Below the pieces are notes generated by a model. The model had not been told where the DNA came from. It worked only from the letters and a program-made list of their open reading frames with translations, and did no database searches. This document shows, in pieces, positions 13,003-23,722 of a DNA stretch of 64,000 nt. Position 1 is the stretch's first letter. Every line of letters begins with the position of its first letter. The DNA is from Cryptomeria japonica (taxonomy: Eukaryota; Streptophyta; Pinopsida; Cupressales; Cupressaceae). The position numbers and the translations under genes were made by a program. The stretch spans positions 911,986,340 to 912,050,339 of the forward strand of contig NC_081409.1 of the NCBI RefSeq assembly GCF_030272615.1, given 5' to 3'.

Positions 13003-13164
13003 ACATTCTTAGTGAATGGTAAGATAAGATCAAACACATTCTTAGTGAATGTTGAGATTTGATCCAGGCATTCTCAGTGAATGTTGGAACTTACATTGAG
13101 AGCATTCTTAGTGAATGCTGAGATTTCTAGCAAGAAGTTAATTAAGAGCATTCTTAGTGAATGC
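13003..13164. repeat. Five CATTCTTAGTGAATG dyads in LTR G
   Basis: Copies start at about 13003, 13036, 13068, 13102 and 13148. The core GCATTC-TTAGT-GAATGC is a short hairpin. The last two sit in an almost exact 46-bp tandem duplication containing TTTCTAGCAAGAAGTTAAT. Confidence 0.85.
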
Positions 13165-13257
13165 TGAGATTTCTAGCAAGAAGTTAATCAAGAGATTTGT
13201 ATTCTTAAAAGATTTTAAAATAAGGAGCAGAACCAGAAGAGGGGACATTACACACCA

Positions 13258-13579
13258 CCTTATTATACTATTAGAAACCAATTCGCCTGAACCACAGTTT
13301 ATAAGGGATTGTGATCTGATGTCATTGGTGAGGACATGACAATTCGCCCTTCCCAAGATTGCTTGTCCCCAAACAATTTTAAATTGGGATGATCATGGAA
13401 AGAGTGTTCAAGATGACTCTTAATGGCTCATGGAAGAACTCATAATATTCTTTGCAAGATGCAATACATAAAAGTACATTCTAGACCGATGGTGAACAAA
13501 ACCCACCAGCATTAGGAGTGGGGTTTTCGTCCCACCAAAGTGCCAACGTAGGCTAACCCCCTCATGGACACATGTCTAT
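13258..13579 (-). other. Retrotransposon LTR-border remnant
   Basis: Read on the minus strand, the stretch near 13330-13375 has CAAGCAATCTTGGGAAGGG followed within a few bases by TGTCATGTCC. This resembles the polypurine tract and LTR start seen at 54126-54160. It suggests an older TGTAAT-type element here, into which D and G inserted. No coding sequence is recognised. Confidence 0.4.
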
Positions 13580-14394
13580 TGGCCTATTGATGTGTTTTTT
13601 ATGCACAAAACATCTCAGAATAAAATATTAAAGGTAATCTACCCTCTCTTGAACAAAATCACCTCAGATGCTAAGAATGAGATCAACTAAAATGATTCCA
13701 AGGTTTCTACATGTCAGGTCTTGACGAGTGGGTAACTCAATGGTCGATGTGAATTGCTGTGTTCAATTGGGGACTTACGCAAATGTTTGGATTATCATGA
13801 ATGATGCAGAATAGGTGTGTTGACAACTTAAGATTTATCAATATGGCTCTGGATTTACTTACTAAAAAAGGGGCAAAAGGAATAGGGTTTAGGAAATCTA
13901 TTCTAAGCCTAGGAATGTAGGAAATGATGAACGGATTCGGTGGAATCAAACCAGGCAAGGTCTCACAACCAGGTATTGACACAAGCTTAGTGCAATCGTC
14001 TAAGGTATACTTAAAGATTTTCAGACTATCACCATCAAACGTGACACCATCCAAATTGATGCTTGTCAAGGGACGAGTAAATAGTTGAAGTTAAGCTTAC
14101 TTAAATTTCCAGTTGACCACACAAGGCACACTTACCAGTGGCAAGAGGCTAGTGGTATGGACTAAGGGCTCCACACAAATAAATTCAGCAAATCTTTCAC
14201 TCAATCTAACATACATGAAAAAATAAATTCTAATCTAGCTTCTAATCTAACTTGGAGGAATTGAGAACCATGAATGCAAATACAACACTTGAAGAGCAAA
14301 ATCACCAACAATTGAACAACGATTATGATTCAAATAGCTACAGCATATACCAACAATTCTACAAAAACTCTCCCTTACAAATGAGAGACAAGGA

Positions 14395-14496
14395 GGTATA
14401 TATAGAGTCTCATACAAAATGAATGGCCAAGATTGATCCAAGATCAACGGCCAAGATCATGCCAACAAAACCCTAGAATTGCCCTAATTAGGGTTT
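14395..14496 (-). promoter_or_regulatory. Telo-box and TATA (P2) of unit D
   Basis: On the minus strand AAACCCTAATTAGGG (14496-14482) precedes TATATATACC (about 14404-14395). The second half of the palindrome is reduced compared with A, B, C and K. Spacing is roughly 80 bases. Confidence 0.55.
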
Positions 14497-16468
14497 ACAT
14501 AAAAAATGGTGCCACCAACATATGGCCCAATCAAAAGGTACCTAATCATCAAATAGGGAATCTTCTAGAAGATTCCTCCCTGCATCTCTCTCTATCCTAG
14601 CATACTCCAAGAATCTAGCCAATACTGAATCTAACTCCTCCATGGAAATGCTAGGCAAGGTATCCTGTTGTAAATCAATCACGTCCAGTGAATCCGAGCA
14701 AGCATCCAAAGTGTTCTCCCAATCTGGCATAAGCTTCTGCGAACTATGACCATGAATCAACAAAGAGACCAAGTCATCCATCTGACTCTTCTTCAAAGAG
14801 TCTAACTGGCAAAAATACATGAACTTCATCTTGTCTCTTAATTCGGCTAAGTGTAAACCACTAGCATCACTAACATCAACGCCCAACAATTCCTCAATCG
14901 AGGCAAGGATCTTCATTTGAATGTCTTGAATCAATCCCTCCATCTCCATACAACTCGACTGGGTGTTCTCATAAGTTGATTTCTTCACAGCTAATGAACA
15001 ATACGAGCCATGGAAATTGTATCTGTCTCCACTGTGCACAATGTTCTTGCTGACCAGGGTGGAATTAGGAATCTTCTTCAAACCCTGGAGGCGTGGAATA
15101 GTCTTCTCCTGAATAGGCCGGAATTCTTCCCAAACTCCTTCCAAATACTGGATTCTAAACACAAGTCTGGTTGTCCTATCATATGCATGGACAAACTGAG
15201 TAAGGAAATCATCTGCCAGCTCTCTTGCACTATCAATCCACTTTTCCACCTCCGAGAGTGTATCTCTCGTTGCCTCATAGTGTGAATTCATTCCATGGTC
15301 AACTGCAATAGGGGAAATAAGGGTGGGATTTTCACGCCTTATCACTGCAATATACTCTCTAAGTCTGATATTCTCTTCTCTGTATCTTTCTTTCTCTGCA
15401 ATCTCTCTATCTGACCTTGCCTTGATTGCCTTGAGGTTATCACCAACCTCCTGAAACTCTTTCTCTCTAGATGTACGACCAAGGGCAACTGAAGTGATCT
15501 GGAAATCCATAGGAGTAGCAATGTCCGCTATCACGCCTGCCATAGGAATAACAATCTGTGCAATCCGCATTCCTGTCTCATCTCTAGCTATGTGCGACAA
15601 AATCTTCGCTCTATTTGGTTCCTTCTCCTTAGCACTCCTAGCTAGGTAGTCATCAATGTCGTCAATAGGCTATAACTCTATCATCTTCTTACTTTTCTCC
15701 ATACTTCTCATCAGCCAATCAGAAATAGCGACCATCTCCATGCCATCATTGAGACACATTTCTCGATCAAGTCCTCTCAATGCCGAGATAACATCATCAT
15801 CATCGTCAGGATTATTCCTGGTCAAATCGTATCTCTCATTTCCCAAACTAACTTCCAAAAGGACAATAGGGGATCCCGGCTGATCATCATTCTCATTAGG
15901 AGGTGCAGATGTCGCTGTGGCATGGAACTCCTGAATAGTCTCTGGTAATATCATTGTGTTGGAACACTGCTGGGTTCCTTTGTTTTGTTCTGTAACTTCA
16001 ATCTCTTCGATTGATGAGACACTGAGAGGTGGTGAAGGAGTGACGGGTGGAGGAATGATAGTCTTCTGCTTCTTCTTCATCTCCTCAATCTTCTTCCCTC
16101 TGGCCTTTACTTCTCCTGGCGTGTTCTTCCTTCTCTTGGGAGCTTGACTCTCTTCGTCAACATGAATCCTGACATCACTGATAGTCCTCTGATTATCCTC
16201 GGAAGTAGACTCTTCCGACTTCATCCTTTCATAGGTGAAGGGAACACCCATATCAACTAACTTATTCATCTGTATATCTACCCATGCACGGGAGAAACTC
16301 AAGACCTCTCTCATCAATACATTCAGGTCAATCTCTTCTGACTTTGACCAATTAGGCAATATGATTGCCTTCTTCATTTCACTCTCATACTGTGGATACG
16401 TATGATCTCCGTTGTCTAATACCTGATCAGGAATGAGGAAAAGTCCACACTTCCTCATGAAATCCACT

Positions 16469-16707
16469 GCCATTCTGGACCACATTCTTCTCTTCATTTC
16501 TTGCTTGTCCATCAGGTTGGCCCAATAATCTTCTATGTCAACTTTGTGAATGAACTTATCTCCCCTGATCCTTCCAACTTTCCCACTGACATTCTGGACC
16601 ACATTCTTCTCTTCACTGCTTGCTCGTCCATCAGGTTGGCCCAATAATCTTCTATGTCAACTTTGTGAATGAACCTATCTCCCCTGATCCTTCCAACTTT
16701 CTTGTCT
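16469..16707. repeat. 119-bp tandem duplication inside the unit D gene
   Basis: The segment beginning near ATTCTGGACCACATTC at 16472 repeats at 16591, including the coding motif VDIEDYWANLMD. The period of 119 is not a multiple of three, so it breaks the frame. The copies differ at several bases. Confidence 0.85.
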
Positions 16708-17234
16708 GGATCAAATCTTTCTCTTTTCTTGTATGTAGCAAATCGATAGAATGCAGCTCCTTGTTCGTAGTGCTGGCAGCTAAGGCGGACTAGCAAACCT
16801 CTGACGTCTTCCCAATTGAAATAGGGAATGTCATGCCTATCCTGTGCTTTTGTCTCTGAATAACATCGAACTCTAGAAGCTGTCTCACTGCTTCCAACAA
16901 AATCATTTTGTCGGTTGGATACCTAGGAAGTCTGTATGGTTCGGATTGAAACCCATGAATCCTAAGGTATGTGAAAGTGGGAAACTGAATATACCACGAT
17001 GCATATTTCTTTATTAACTCTATTTCCTCCTTGGACAATCTTCTGTGGATTCCGCCTTGCAGAATCCGCGTGATGTACATGGTGAATGCATCATTCACCC
17101 TCTTATAGTCTTCTATTCTATACATGCTCAGCTGGGGGTAGCACTCATGACTTCGGAATTGTCCTTGCCCATTCCTGATTTCACCTTTGCATATTAATCC
17201 TTTGTATGAAACGAATCGTACAAGCATGTATACC

Positions 17235-17279
17235 TGTTGTGACGTTTTCACACATCGCCCCATTGCAAATGGGGACCCC
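17235..17279 (+). other. Paired stem-loops at the 5' terminus of unit B
   Basis: Stem 1 is GTGA/TCAC around CGTTT; stem 2 is CCCCATT/AATGGGG around GCA, followed by GGGGACCCC. The same two-stem layout occurs at the starts of D (28304-28263), C (32039-31997), I (45918-45879) and B' (23931-23889). Stem sequences differ but mostly remain paired. Confidence 0.7.
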
Positions 17280-17553
17280 TGCTTTTTTTTGCTTTTTAGG
17301 GTTTTGTCCGTTAGCCTTTGCATTTTGAGTGTCGCCAAGGGGATCACCTAGATAGCAAGTCTGGCTTGAGTGATGTCCTGATCCTGAAATTTGGCTAAGT
17401 CTAAAATGTCCTGATCTTGAAATTTGGCTAAGTCTGGAATGTCCTGATCCTGAAATTTGACTAAGTCTGGAAACTGAAAAACCTCAAAAAACTAGATTTT
17501 GCAATATAACTCTTGGAGGTCTGAAACCACTCTCAAACATCCTGAAAGTATAT

Positions 17554-17604
17554 ATGGAATATAACTTAAAGTATAAGAACTTATACTTAAATGTTATATT
17601 CCAT
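17554..17604. repeat. 50-bp palindrome near the start of unit B
   Basis: Arms ATGGAATATAAC...AAGTATAAG and CTTATACTT...GTTATATTCCAT face each other with almost no loop. A matching palindrome lies at 23662-23722 in B', at the same relative position, and half of it survives at about 33261-33288 inside the small hAT element. Confidence 0.85.
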
Positions 17605-17640
17605 AAAAATTATCCTGATAGAGAGTTCAAAAGGTCAAAT

Positions 17641-18923
17641 TTCGCTCCTGTCCTTCACTGAGGATCCAGAGCGCATTTCGCTCTTGTCCCTCTCCAAGGG
17701 ACCAAGGCGAAGCGCTCCTGTCCCTCACCAAGGGTCCTGGGCGAAAAAGCTTATTGGAGTCATTCCTGACCTTGTTTGGCTAAATTGAGACATCAAAGGC
17801 ATGGTGGAGGACGAAATGAACGTGATAGAGCATCCAGACTTGATCAAAGACGATGAAATGATGGAGTTTTTGCCTAGAAGGTCAAAAGCGCTCCTGTCCC
17901 TCTCTGAAGGACCAGAGCGATTTTCTTTATATGCACAATTTTGGACCTTTCTTGGACATTAACTTTTATTCATAGCGTGAGGTAAGGTGAAATCTTTCCT
18001 AGCCAAGGCATTTCATGGTGAAAAGTGAAGCATTTTGGCCTAGAGGGCAAAAAGTGCTCCTGTCCCTCACTGAAGGACCGGAGCTTGATTTTCAAATTTG
18101 CACTATTTTTGTAGGATCAAGACAATTTTAGGATTTGAAGAGACCAAGGAAAACATGATTTATCCATTGAATATAATTTAAGTGGTTTACAAAGGAGTAA
18201 ATCAATCCAAATGACAAAAAGTGCTCTTGTCCCTCTCCAAGGGACCAAGGCGAAATCTTCAAATATGCCCATTTACCTTACATTTTGAAATGCTATTTTT
18301 GTTTCCAGGACTCAAGGAGTCGGGAATGATGTTCTACGCCTTGAGGGTAATTTGAAGTTGATGTGATCAAGAATTTGTGCAATAGACTCAAAAGTGCTCC
18401 TGTCCCTCACTGAAGGACTAGGGCGATTTTTACAAAATCAACAATTTCCCTCCGAGATTATGCTAAGGCAAGGTTGTGCGAGATGGGAAGGGTCTTCTAA
18501 AGCATGTTGAACAAAGATTTGACTTCAAAATTTGAGAATCCTAGCCTAAAATACAAAAGGCGCTCTTGTCCTTCACTGGAGGACCAGGGCGAAAATCTTG
18601 GGAAAGCCTATTTTGCCTTGCAGTAACAAGTTAAGCATGCATAGAATGAATGAAGGGATCATCGCTTACCCCACAACGAGAATTGGCAATTAAAAGATGA
18701 AGGATAGAGGACAAAAGTGAAAAGGCGCTCCTGTCCCTCACCCAGGGTCCAGGGCGAAAATGTCCTAAGGCACGTTCCTTCTAAAGATCAAGTGAATTAA
18801 ACTCAAGACTCCAATTTAAAGTGCCATTTTAGATGCCTAGATGAAGTCTTGGACAAGAAAATGAGGAATGCAAGGCCTAGATTGAGAAAGCGCTCCTGTC
18901 CCTCTCCAAGGGACCAGGGCGAA
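17641..18923 (+). repeat. Hairpin-motif array of unit B (10 copies)
   Basis: Three copies are in tandem at 17641-17745. Seven more start at 17887, 18053, 18220, 18394, 18559, 18724 and 18889. The last six spacings are 166, 167, 174, 165, 165 and 165 bp. The motif is about 35 bp with outer arms CGCTC and GGGCG/GAGCG and inner arms TCCCT and AGGGA or TCCTT and AGGA. The motif is the same type as in unit K (reverse complement there). Confidence 0.9.
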
Positions 18924-19160
18924 GTTAATGGCATTCATTATTTTTTACCATATTTGAGCGCTAATATCCTCCAAAATTGCATTAAATGCCAAATTGCTAA
19001 CTTTGGAATATTTGAAAAAAATTAAATCACATTGGCATTTAATAAATTAATTTTGAGCCTCAAAAAATCGAATTTTTATTATAAAGGCATTTAAAATTAA
19101 TTTTTATTAAATTAAAATTAAATGTGGAGCGCACAAGGCATTATTTTGTCTTTATTTATC

Positions 19161-19253
19161 AAGTCGGCCTTCTTGATGGTTTTTTTATTTTATTTTAAAG
19201 CTTAATTGCTAGGTTGGCCTCAACAAGAATCAAGGTAAGGCGCTCTATATATT
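19161..19253 (+). promoter_or_regulatory. Putative promoter P1 of unit B
   Basis: AAGTCGGCCTTCTTG (19161) and AGGTTGGCCTC (19211) precede GGCGCTCTATATATT, with the TATA core at 19246-19253. This matches P1 of A, C and K in order and spacing. Confidence 0.6.
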
Positions 19254-19555
19254 GGAGGTGTTTTTTCACAATTCAAATCATTCAATCATCCTTTTAAGTG
19301 CGAAATTGGAGAGCAAAAGAAGGTGCGAAATCTAGCTGGAGTGGAGGGCGAAATTCATTTTGAAGGCTATTGGAGAGGCGATTTTCTTGCTAGGTTGAAG
19401 GATAATTTCCAGATTTTTGAAGAGGCTAGTGGAGTTTATTCTTTTCCAAGCTAGAGGAGGCGCAATTTATCCAAGAGGAGGCTATGATCTACACTTTGCC
19501 TAGCGAAATTCATCTATTTTTGCATCATTTCTTAGAGTTTAATACTCAAGGGAAG

Positions 19556-19793
19556 GTATGAAGAATTATTTTTTTTGAAGATCTCATTCAAGACTTATTA
19601 TGATGCCATTGCAATTTTGTTAAGTCTAAGTCTTGAAGATCCAAATTCCATTCATTGTTAATTTTAAAATGTGTAGTTCTTGATTTATCATGACTTTTTT
19701 CAAATTAATATCTTAAGTTTTACCTTTGAAAGGTCTTAAATTTCATGCTTTAAGGTTTGATGCTCAAAAGACTAACTTTAATATTTTGTGTAG
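19556..19793 (+). other. Predicted leader intron of unit B
   Basis: GTATG donor after GGAAG at 19556; acceptor TTTTGTGTAG ending at 19793, just before GCATCAAATGG. It parallels the leader intron of unit A. Confidence 0.55.
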
Positions 19794-20062
19794 GCATCAA
19801 ATGGAGATCCCGGAGTTGTAAAATCAAGCCAAATCAAGGACGGTCTCCTCCAAGAAGATCAAGCAAGGACAAGGGCGACCTCCTCCAGTCTAGCATCGAC
19901 AAGGACGGCCTTCTTCGATCAAACATCAACAAGGGCGACCTCTTCCAATCCAGCATTCCAAGGCGAGGTACATCATCATCCTGCAAATCAAGGACACAAG
20001 AAGTCAGAGCAAAGGGTTCGTTGAAGAAGCAGATAGTTCCAGAAGAATTCATTAAAGGCTAA
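19794..20062 (+). pseudogene. Short U3-resident ORF of unit B with 10-residue repeats
   Basis: The product is not recognised. After the predicted acceptor, the ATG at 19801 meets a stop after six codons, while another frame stays open to 20062. That open frame has three 10-residue repeats (DKGDLLQSSI, DKDGLLRSNI, NKGDLFQSSI; 30-bp period from 19868) and then KKQIVPEEFIKG. The end matches a reading frame in unit C (KKQIVSEELIK), and the following DNA, around GAGGTGGCATCCCAGTC (20107), matches C near 29660 on the other strand. Units B and C thus share a cargo gene different from the long ORF. Probably decayed; the true frame and start are uncertain. Confidence 0.5.
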
Positions 20063-20312
20063 CTTCTCAACGTTACTAAATTGAGTATCAACCAAGTGTC
20101 GAATGAGGTGGCATCCCAGTCATCACTCCTCTAGTCGGATTGATCCACCTCAACAATGTCCAGATTCAATGTACCCAACTCATGGGAGGTGGCACAAACT
20201 TCTATGTACCTACCTCAGCTATCCATTGGTGGAATTTTCCAGAGAGGACATGTGTCCAAGCAATACAATTTTATCGTTGGTCAAGCATTAAATGTTATGT
20301 AATGGTTGTAAC

Positions 20313-20402
20313 AAACCCTAATTAGGGTTTTCATTGTAAAATCTTGGCCATTGATCTCGAATTGATCTAAGCCATCGAATTGTATTGAGGGCACTATATA
20401 AG
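20313..20402 (+). promoter_or_regulatory. Inverted telo-box and TATA (P2) of unit B
   Basis: AAACCCTAATTAGGGTTT at 20313-20330 and TATATAAG at 20395-20402, 82 bases from start to start, identical to the spacing in unit A (8851 to 8933). Confidence 0.65.
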
Positions 20403-22024
20403 CCCTGGCATTTCATTTGTAAAGGCATATAGAAGCAGTTAATAGAAGATAGATAGAGAGTAGTTAGAAGGTGATTAGCTAATTGATAGAATAGCAATTA
20501 GAGTAGAGTACAGAGAGAAGGCAAAGATTGTTGCCAAGATGTTGTAAGAGACTTGTAAAACTTCATTGAAGAAATGGTGAAATTTATGGGTCGATTCGAC
20601 AATTTGCATGGTCTCTATACTTCTCATATTTGATTTCGTGTTATTAGATGAGTGGAAGAAATGTGTTTGATTGATGGTGAAATTCGTACATCCATACTAC
20701 TAGCAGTTTGTTGATTGCAGACTTGCCTTGTGTAGTCAACTGGAATCATTTAGCTTAAGCTTAACTTCAATTGTCGCTTCTTCATTGATATGCATCAACT
20801 TGATGGTGTCTATGCCTGCAGTGATGATTTGGACATCATAAAGCTTTCCTTCGAAGATCACACTAGCCTTGTGGAGATGGTCCTACGATGTCAAAACAAG
20901 ACTTAGTTAGAATTTCATCAAAGATCATTCATTGCTCCTACATTCTTAGTATTAGGATTAGATTCTTTCCTCACCCTCATCTTTTTTCCTTTTTTTAAAT
21001 CAAAGTTGGTAAGACTTGTGATTCCAGCAAATCAGGCGTTCAATCATCAAACGTAAGGCCCCTTGAAGAAATAGCATTTACAACGACCACTGGAGCTTAT
21101 CCACACGTAGAGATCCTACAACGAAGAACCTTGGAGTCATCCTGGTTGATCCTTTTTCGCGACATCTTCAGCAATCAGAGGCTTTACTCAAGAGAGGATA
21201 AGGTACTGTTGACGTGGATGAAATCGCATTGCTGCAAACTCCATACGGCCAACGCAGAATAGAATAGCCAACTGATTATCCTACTCTCTTGAGATAAGGA
21301 AGTCTCTAATGCTGTTTTCTAAGTTTGATCAAAGGAGACTACCTCAAGGTTTCTTTTGTCAGGTCTTGACTGCGGGATCTCTCAGTGGCCTGATGTGTTT
21401 TTGCTGGAAACACAAGGGGGACTTACGTTTAACTGGCAACAAGCTAGTCTGCTGTGATTCTCGAATTATGCAATAAAGAGCAAAAGGAAAGGGTTAGGAG
21501 ATCTAAAACTAACAACACAGGTATGCGGGTAGACAGATTCAACATAACCAATTCCTGCTTGGCCAGAATGGCTCACAACCTTGCAGGAACGGTGCAATCT
21601 TCAAAGGAACTTGGAAGATTTTCACAGTGGAGACGCACGACTAAGCACCCAATTTTGGCGCAGCTCAGACGGACACCTGCAATTGAACTAAGCACAATCG
21701 AAGGCTCAGGTTAACCACACAAAAGGATATACAATCAGCACATCCTCAGTGGTATGAGCCCGAATCTATCAAATACCTGCACACCCAAAACATAAAGATC
21801 TATCTAAAATGCTGAAAGAAACCATGCAAACAGGATGAAAACAAGACAATAAACACCAAATCAATGTTCATATATTGATCTCAACTGCCTATTACAACAA
21901 TTCTTGCAGCATCTCTATGCTACTGCTAAGATCTAACCTATTCTAACTCTAAAATCTAACTATCTAGCAATTTCTAACAATCTAACAATCTCTCTCTAAC
22001 CCTTTACAAAAGAAAGGCCTCTGC

Positions 22025-22032
22025 CTTTTATA
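22025..22032 (-). promoter_or_regulatory. TATA box (P2) of unit B'
   Basis: TATAAAAG on the minus strand about 820 bases before the 3' end of B', equivalent in place to P2 of the other units. No telo-box pair lies upstream. Confidence 0.4.
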
Positions 22033-22301
22033 GATATTACAATTTTGAATCAGAGGCCAGGATGGACTGCATCCAAGGGTCCTGATCTGTCTTCCAGAAG
22101 CTGACAGCCTTGACCAATGCCGAATTAATTCTCAGTTATCCAACTAGCAACTATCTCAACTACCTGCCACTATTTGGCTTTAATTCAAGCCTATCCAATT
22201 TTCTTGCTGGTTGGGAGTAGTTATCCACAAAAATATCTTGCACGGGACCCATAGGCAGTTTACAATAAAGCAGTTTTAGCTTTAAAACTGAATTTCTGGA
22301 C

Positions 22302-22559
22302 TTAAATCCAACTGTGTGCCTTCTGAGAATGCATAAACTTGCAGCATTCAGAGTGTTCTTTTGCCTTTTGCCTCCAATTTCGCCGGTGGACTTCATCTTT
22401 GTTCAACGGCACGATTCCCAATGTTTGGTTGCTCTTGCGCTCCTGTATCTTTCTTTTCCAATCCTCAACGCCTGGCCTTGAATTGCGATCCTTCCTCGAT
22501 TTGCATTTCAGGTCTTTCTCCTGGTTCTTCGATGACGTCCTGCGATCAACCAATTTCAT
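22302..22559 (-). CDS. Short lysine/arginine-rich ORF in unit B'
   Basis: An 85-codon frame lies between the array and P2, the slot that holds the cargo gene in the other units. It is strongly basic (for example KSRKDRNSRPG and RNWRQKAKEH) with no recognised domain. It may be a remnant exon rather than a complete gene: a possible splice acceptor TTGATCGCAG lies just inside it. Low confidence that it is expressed. Confidence 0.3.
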   Translation of the reverse strand: MKLVDRRTSSKNQEKDLKCKSRKDRNSRPGVEDWKRKIQERKSNQTLGIVPLNKDEVHRRNWRQKAKEHSECCKFMHSQKAHSWI

Positions 22560-22946
22560 TTCATTAAATCAATTTGAAAAATTAAATAATTTAATTTAAC
22601 AAACATTAAACTTAATTACGACGTCTGGCTTGAGAAGCTCTTCGTGAGATGTATCTTGAAAATGCTTCTCCTTCCCTTCGATTGTGAAATCTGATCCTTG
22701 GTCTTTTTACTTTTGCGTGATTTTACCTTTGGAGTCTTGGACGTTTAAATGGGTTTATGGCGCGACTCTGGAGGTTTGAAGAGCTTCTGCAGATTCTAAA
22801 ACTCTAACTCTCATGCTTTCTAGTGAATTTCGGAGAACGGAGGGCACCTTTTGCAATTTGCAAAAACTTCGGACCTTTGCCATCCTTTTGCAAATTTGGA
22901 GTATTTAAACTTTTTGCGAATTTTCAAAACCTTTCACTTTTGGCTC

Positions 22947-23654
22947 ATGGGTCCGATTTTGAGGACTTAAGGCGAATTTCGGACCTTTGCCATCCTTTTG
23001 CAAATTTCGGAGCTTACATATATTTCGCAAATTTTAAAGGCAAATTCGGACCCAAGGGCCACTTTGCAGCTCTTCACGTTTTTTAGTTTTCTCCCCAAGG
23101 GTCCGAAAATGAGCATCTAAAGTGCTTTCGGAGCTGGAGGCGCTTTTAAAAGATTTTGCACTTTAAACTTTTCTTCGGGGGTCCGAAAATAGACCTAAGT
23201 GCCTTTTCGGACTTTCGGACCTAGTGCGTCCTTTTTAAAAAAAAAACATTTCGCCCTTTTCAAAAAACCTGGGACCTGGGGTCCGAAAATAAGGTTTTAA
23301 GTGATTTCGGGGGGCGGAGGCGTTTTGTGTTTTAAACTTCGGACCTGGGGCGTGTTTTAAACATTTCGCGATTCACTTTAAACGCAGGGGTCCGAAAAGA
23401 ACTTAAATGACTTTTCGGAGCAAAGCACTATCTTGTTTTAAAACGTTTCACGATTTAAACTTCGGACCTGGGGTCCGAAAATCGGACTTAAGTGATTTTC
23501 GGACTTTCGGACCTCATGCGTCCGATTTAAACTTTTCGCCATATTGTCATATTTAGAAATTTCGTCCCCAGGGTCCGAAAATGGACACTTAAAGTGAATT
23601 TCGGACCTTGAAACACTTTTAACTTTTTCAACTTTTGGCTGCTGGGTCCGAAAT
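22947..23654 (-). repeat. TTCGGACC/GGTCCGAA array of unit B'
   Basis: GGTCCGAAA or close variants occur at about 22949, 23099, 23180, 23279, 23388, 23470, 23572 and 23644, often with an opposing TTCGGACC. The clearest full dyad is TTCGGACCTGGGGTCCGAA at 23461. Spacing is about 75-110 bp, shorter than in A, B and K. The same motif type is used in unit I. Confidence 0.8.
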
Positions 23655-23661
23655 TGAGCAT

Positions 23662-23722
23662 ATGGAATATAACATTTAAGTATAAGAAAGGAGAATCACT
23701 TATACTTTAAGTTATATTCCAT
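23662..23722. repeat. Palindrome near the start of unit B'
   Basis: Arms ATGGAATATAACATTTAAG and CTTTAAGTTATATTCCAT are separated by about 20 bases. It is homologous to the palindrome at 17554-17604 in unit B, and surrounding sequence (23725-23870) matches 17400-17550 in reverse. Confidence 0.8.

Larger units (their letters stand above)
10283..13252. mobile_element. LTR G, TGTAAT-type solo LTR (hosts LTR F)
   Basis: It starts TGTAATATCCC and ends GGGGACATTACA, so its ends are inverted copies over about 11 bases. The duplication CACCA flanks it at 10278-10282 and 13253-13257. F is inserted at 10572-12346; without F, G is about 1.2 kb. After F it holds AT-rich TTAATACAAT-type sequence (about 12520-12660) and the dyad repeats at 13003-13164. 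Orientation is uncertain because the ends mirror each other. Confidence 0.75.
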
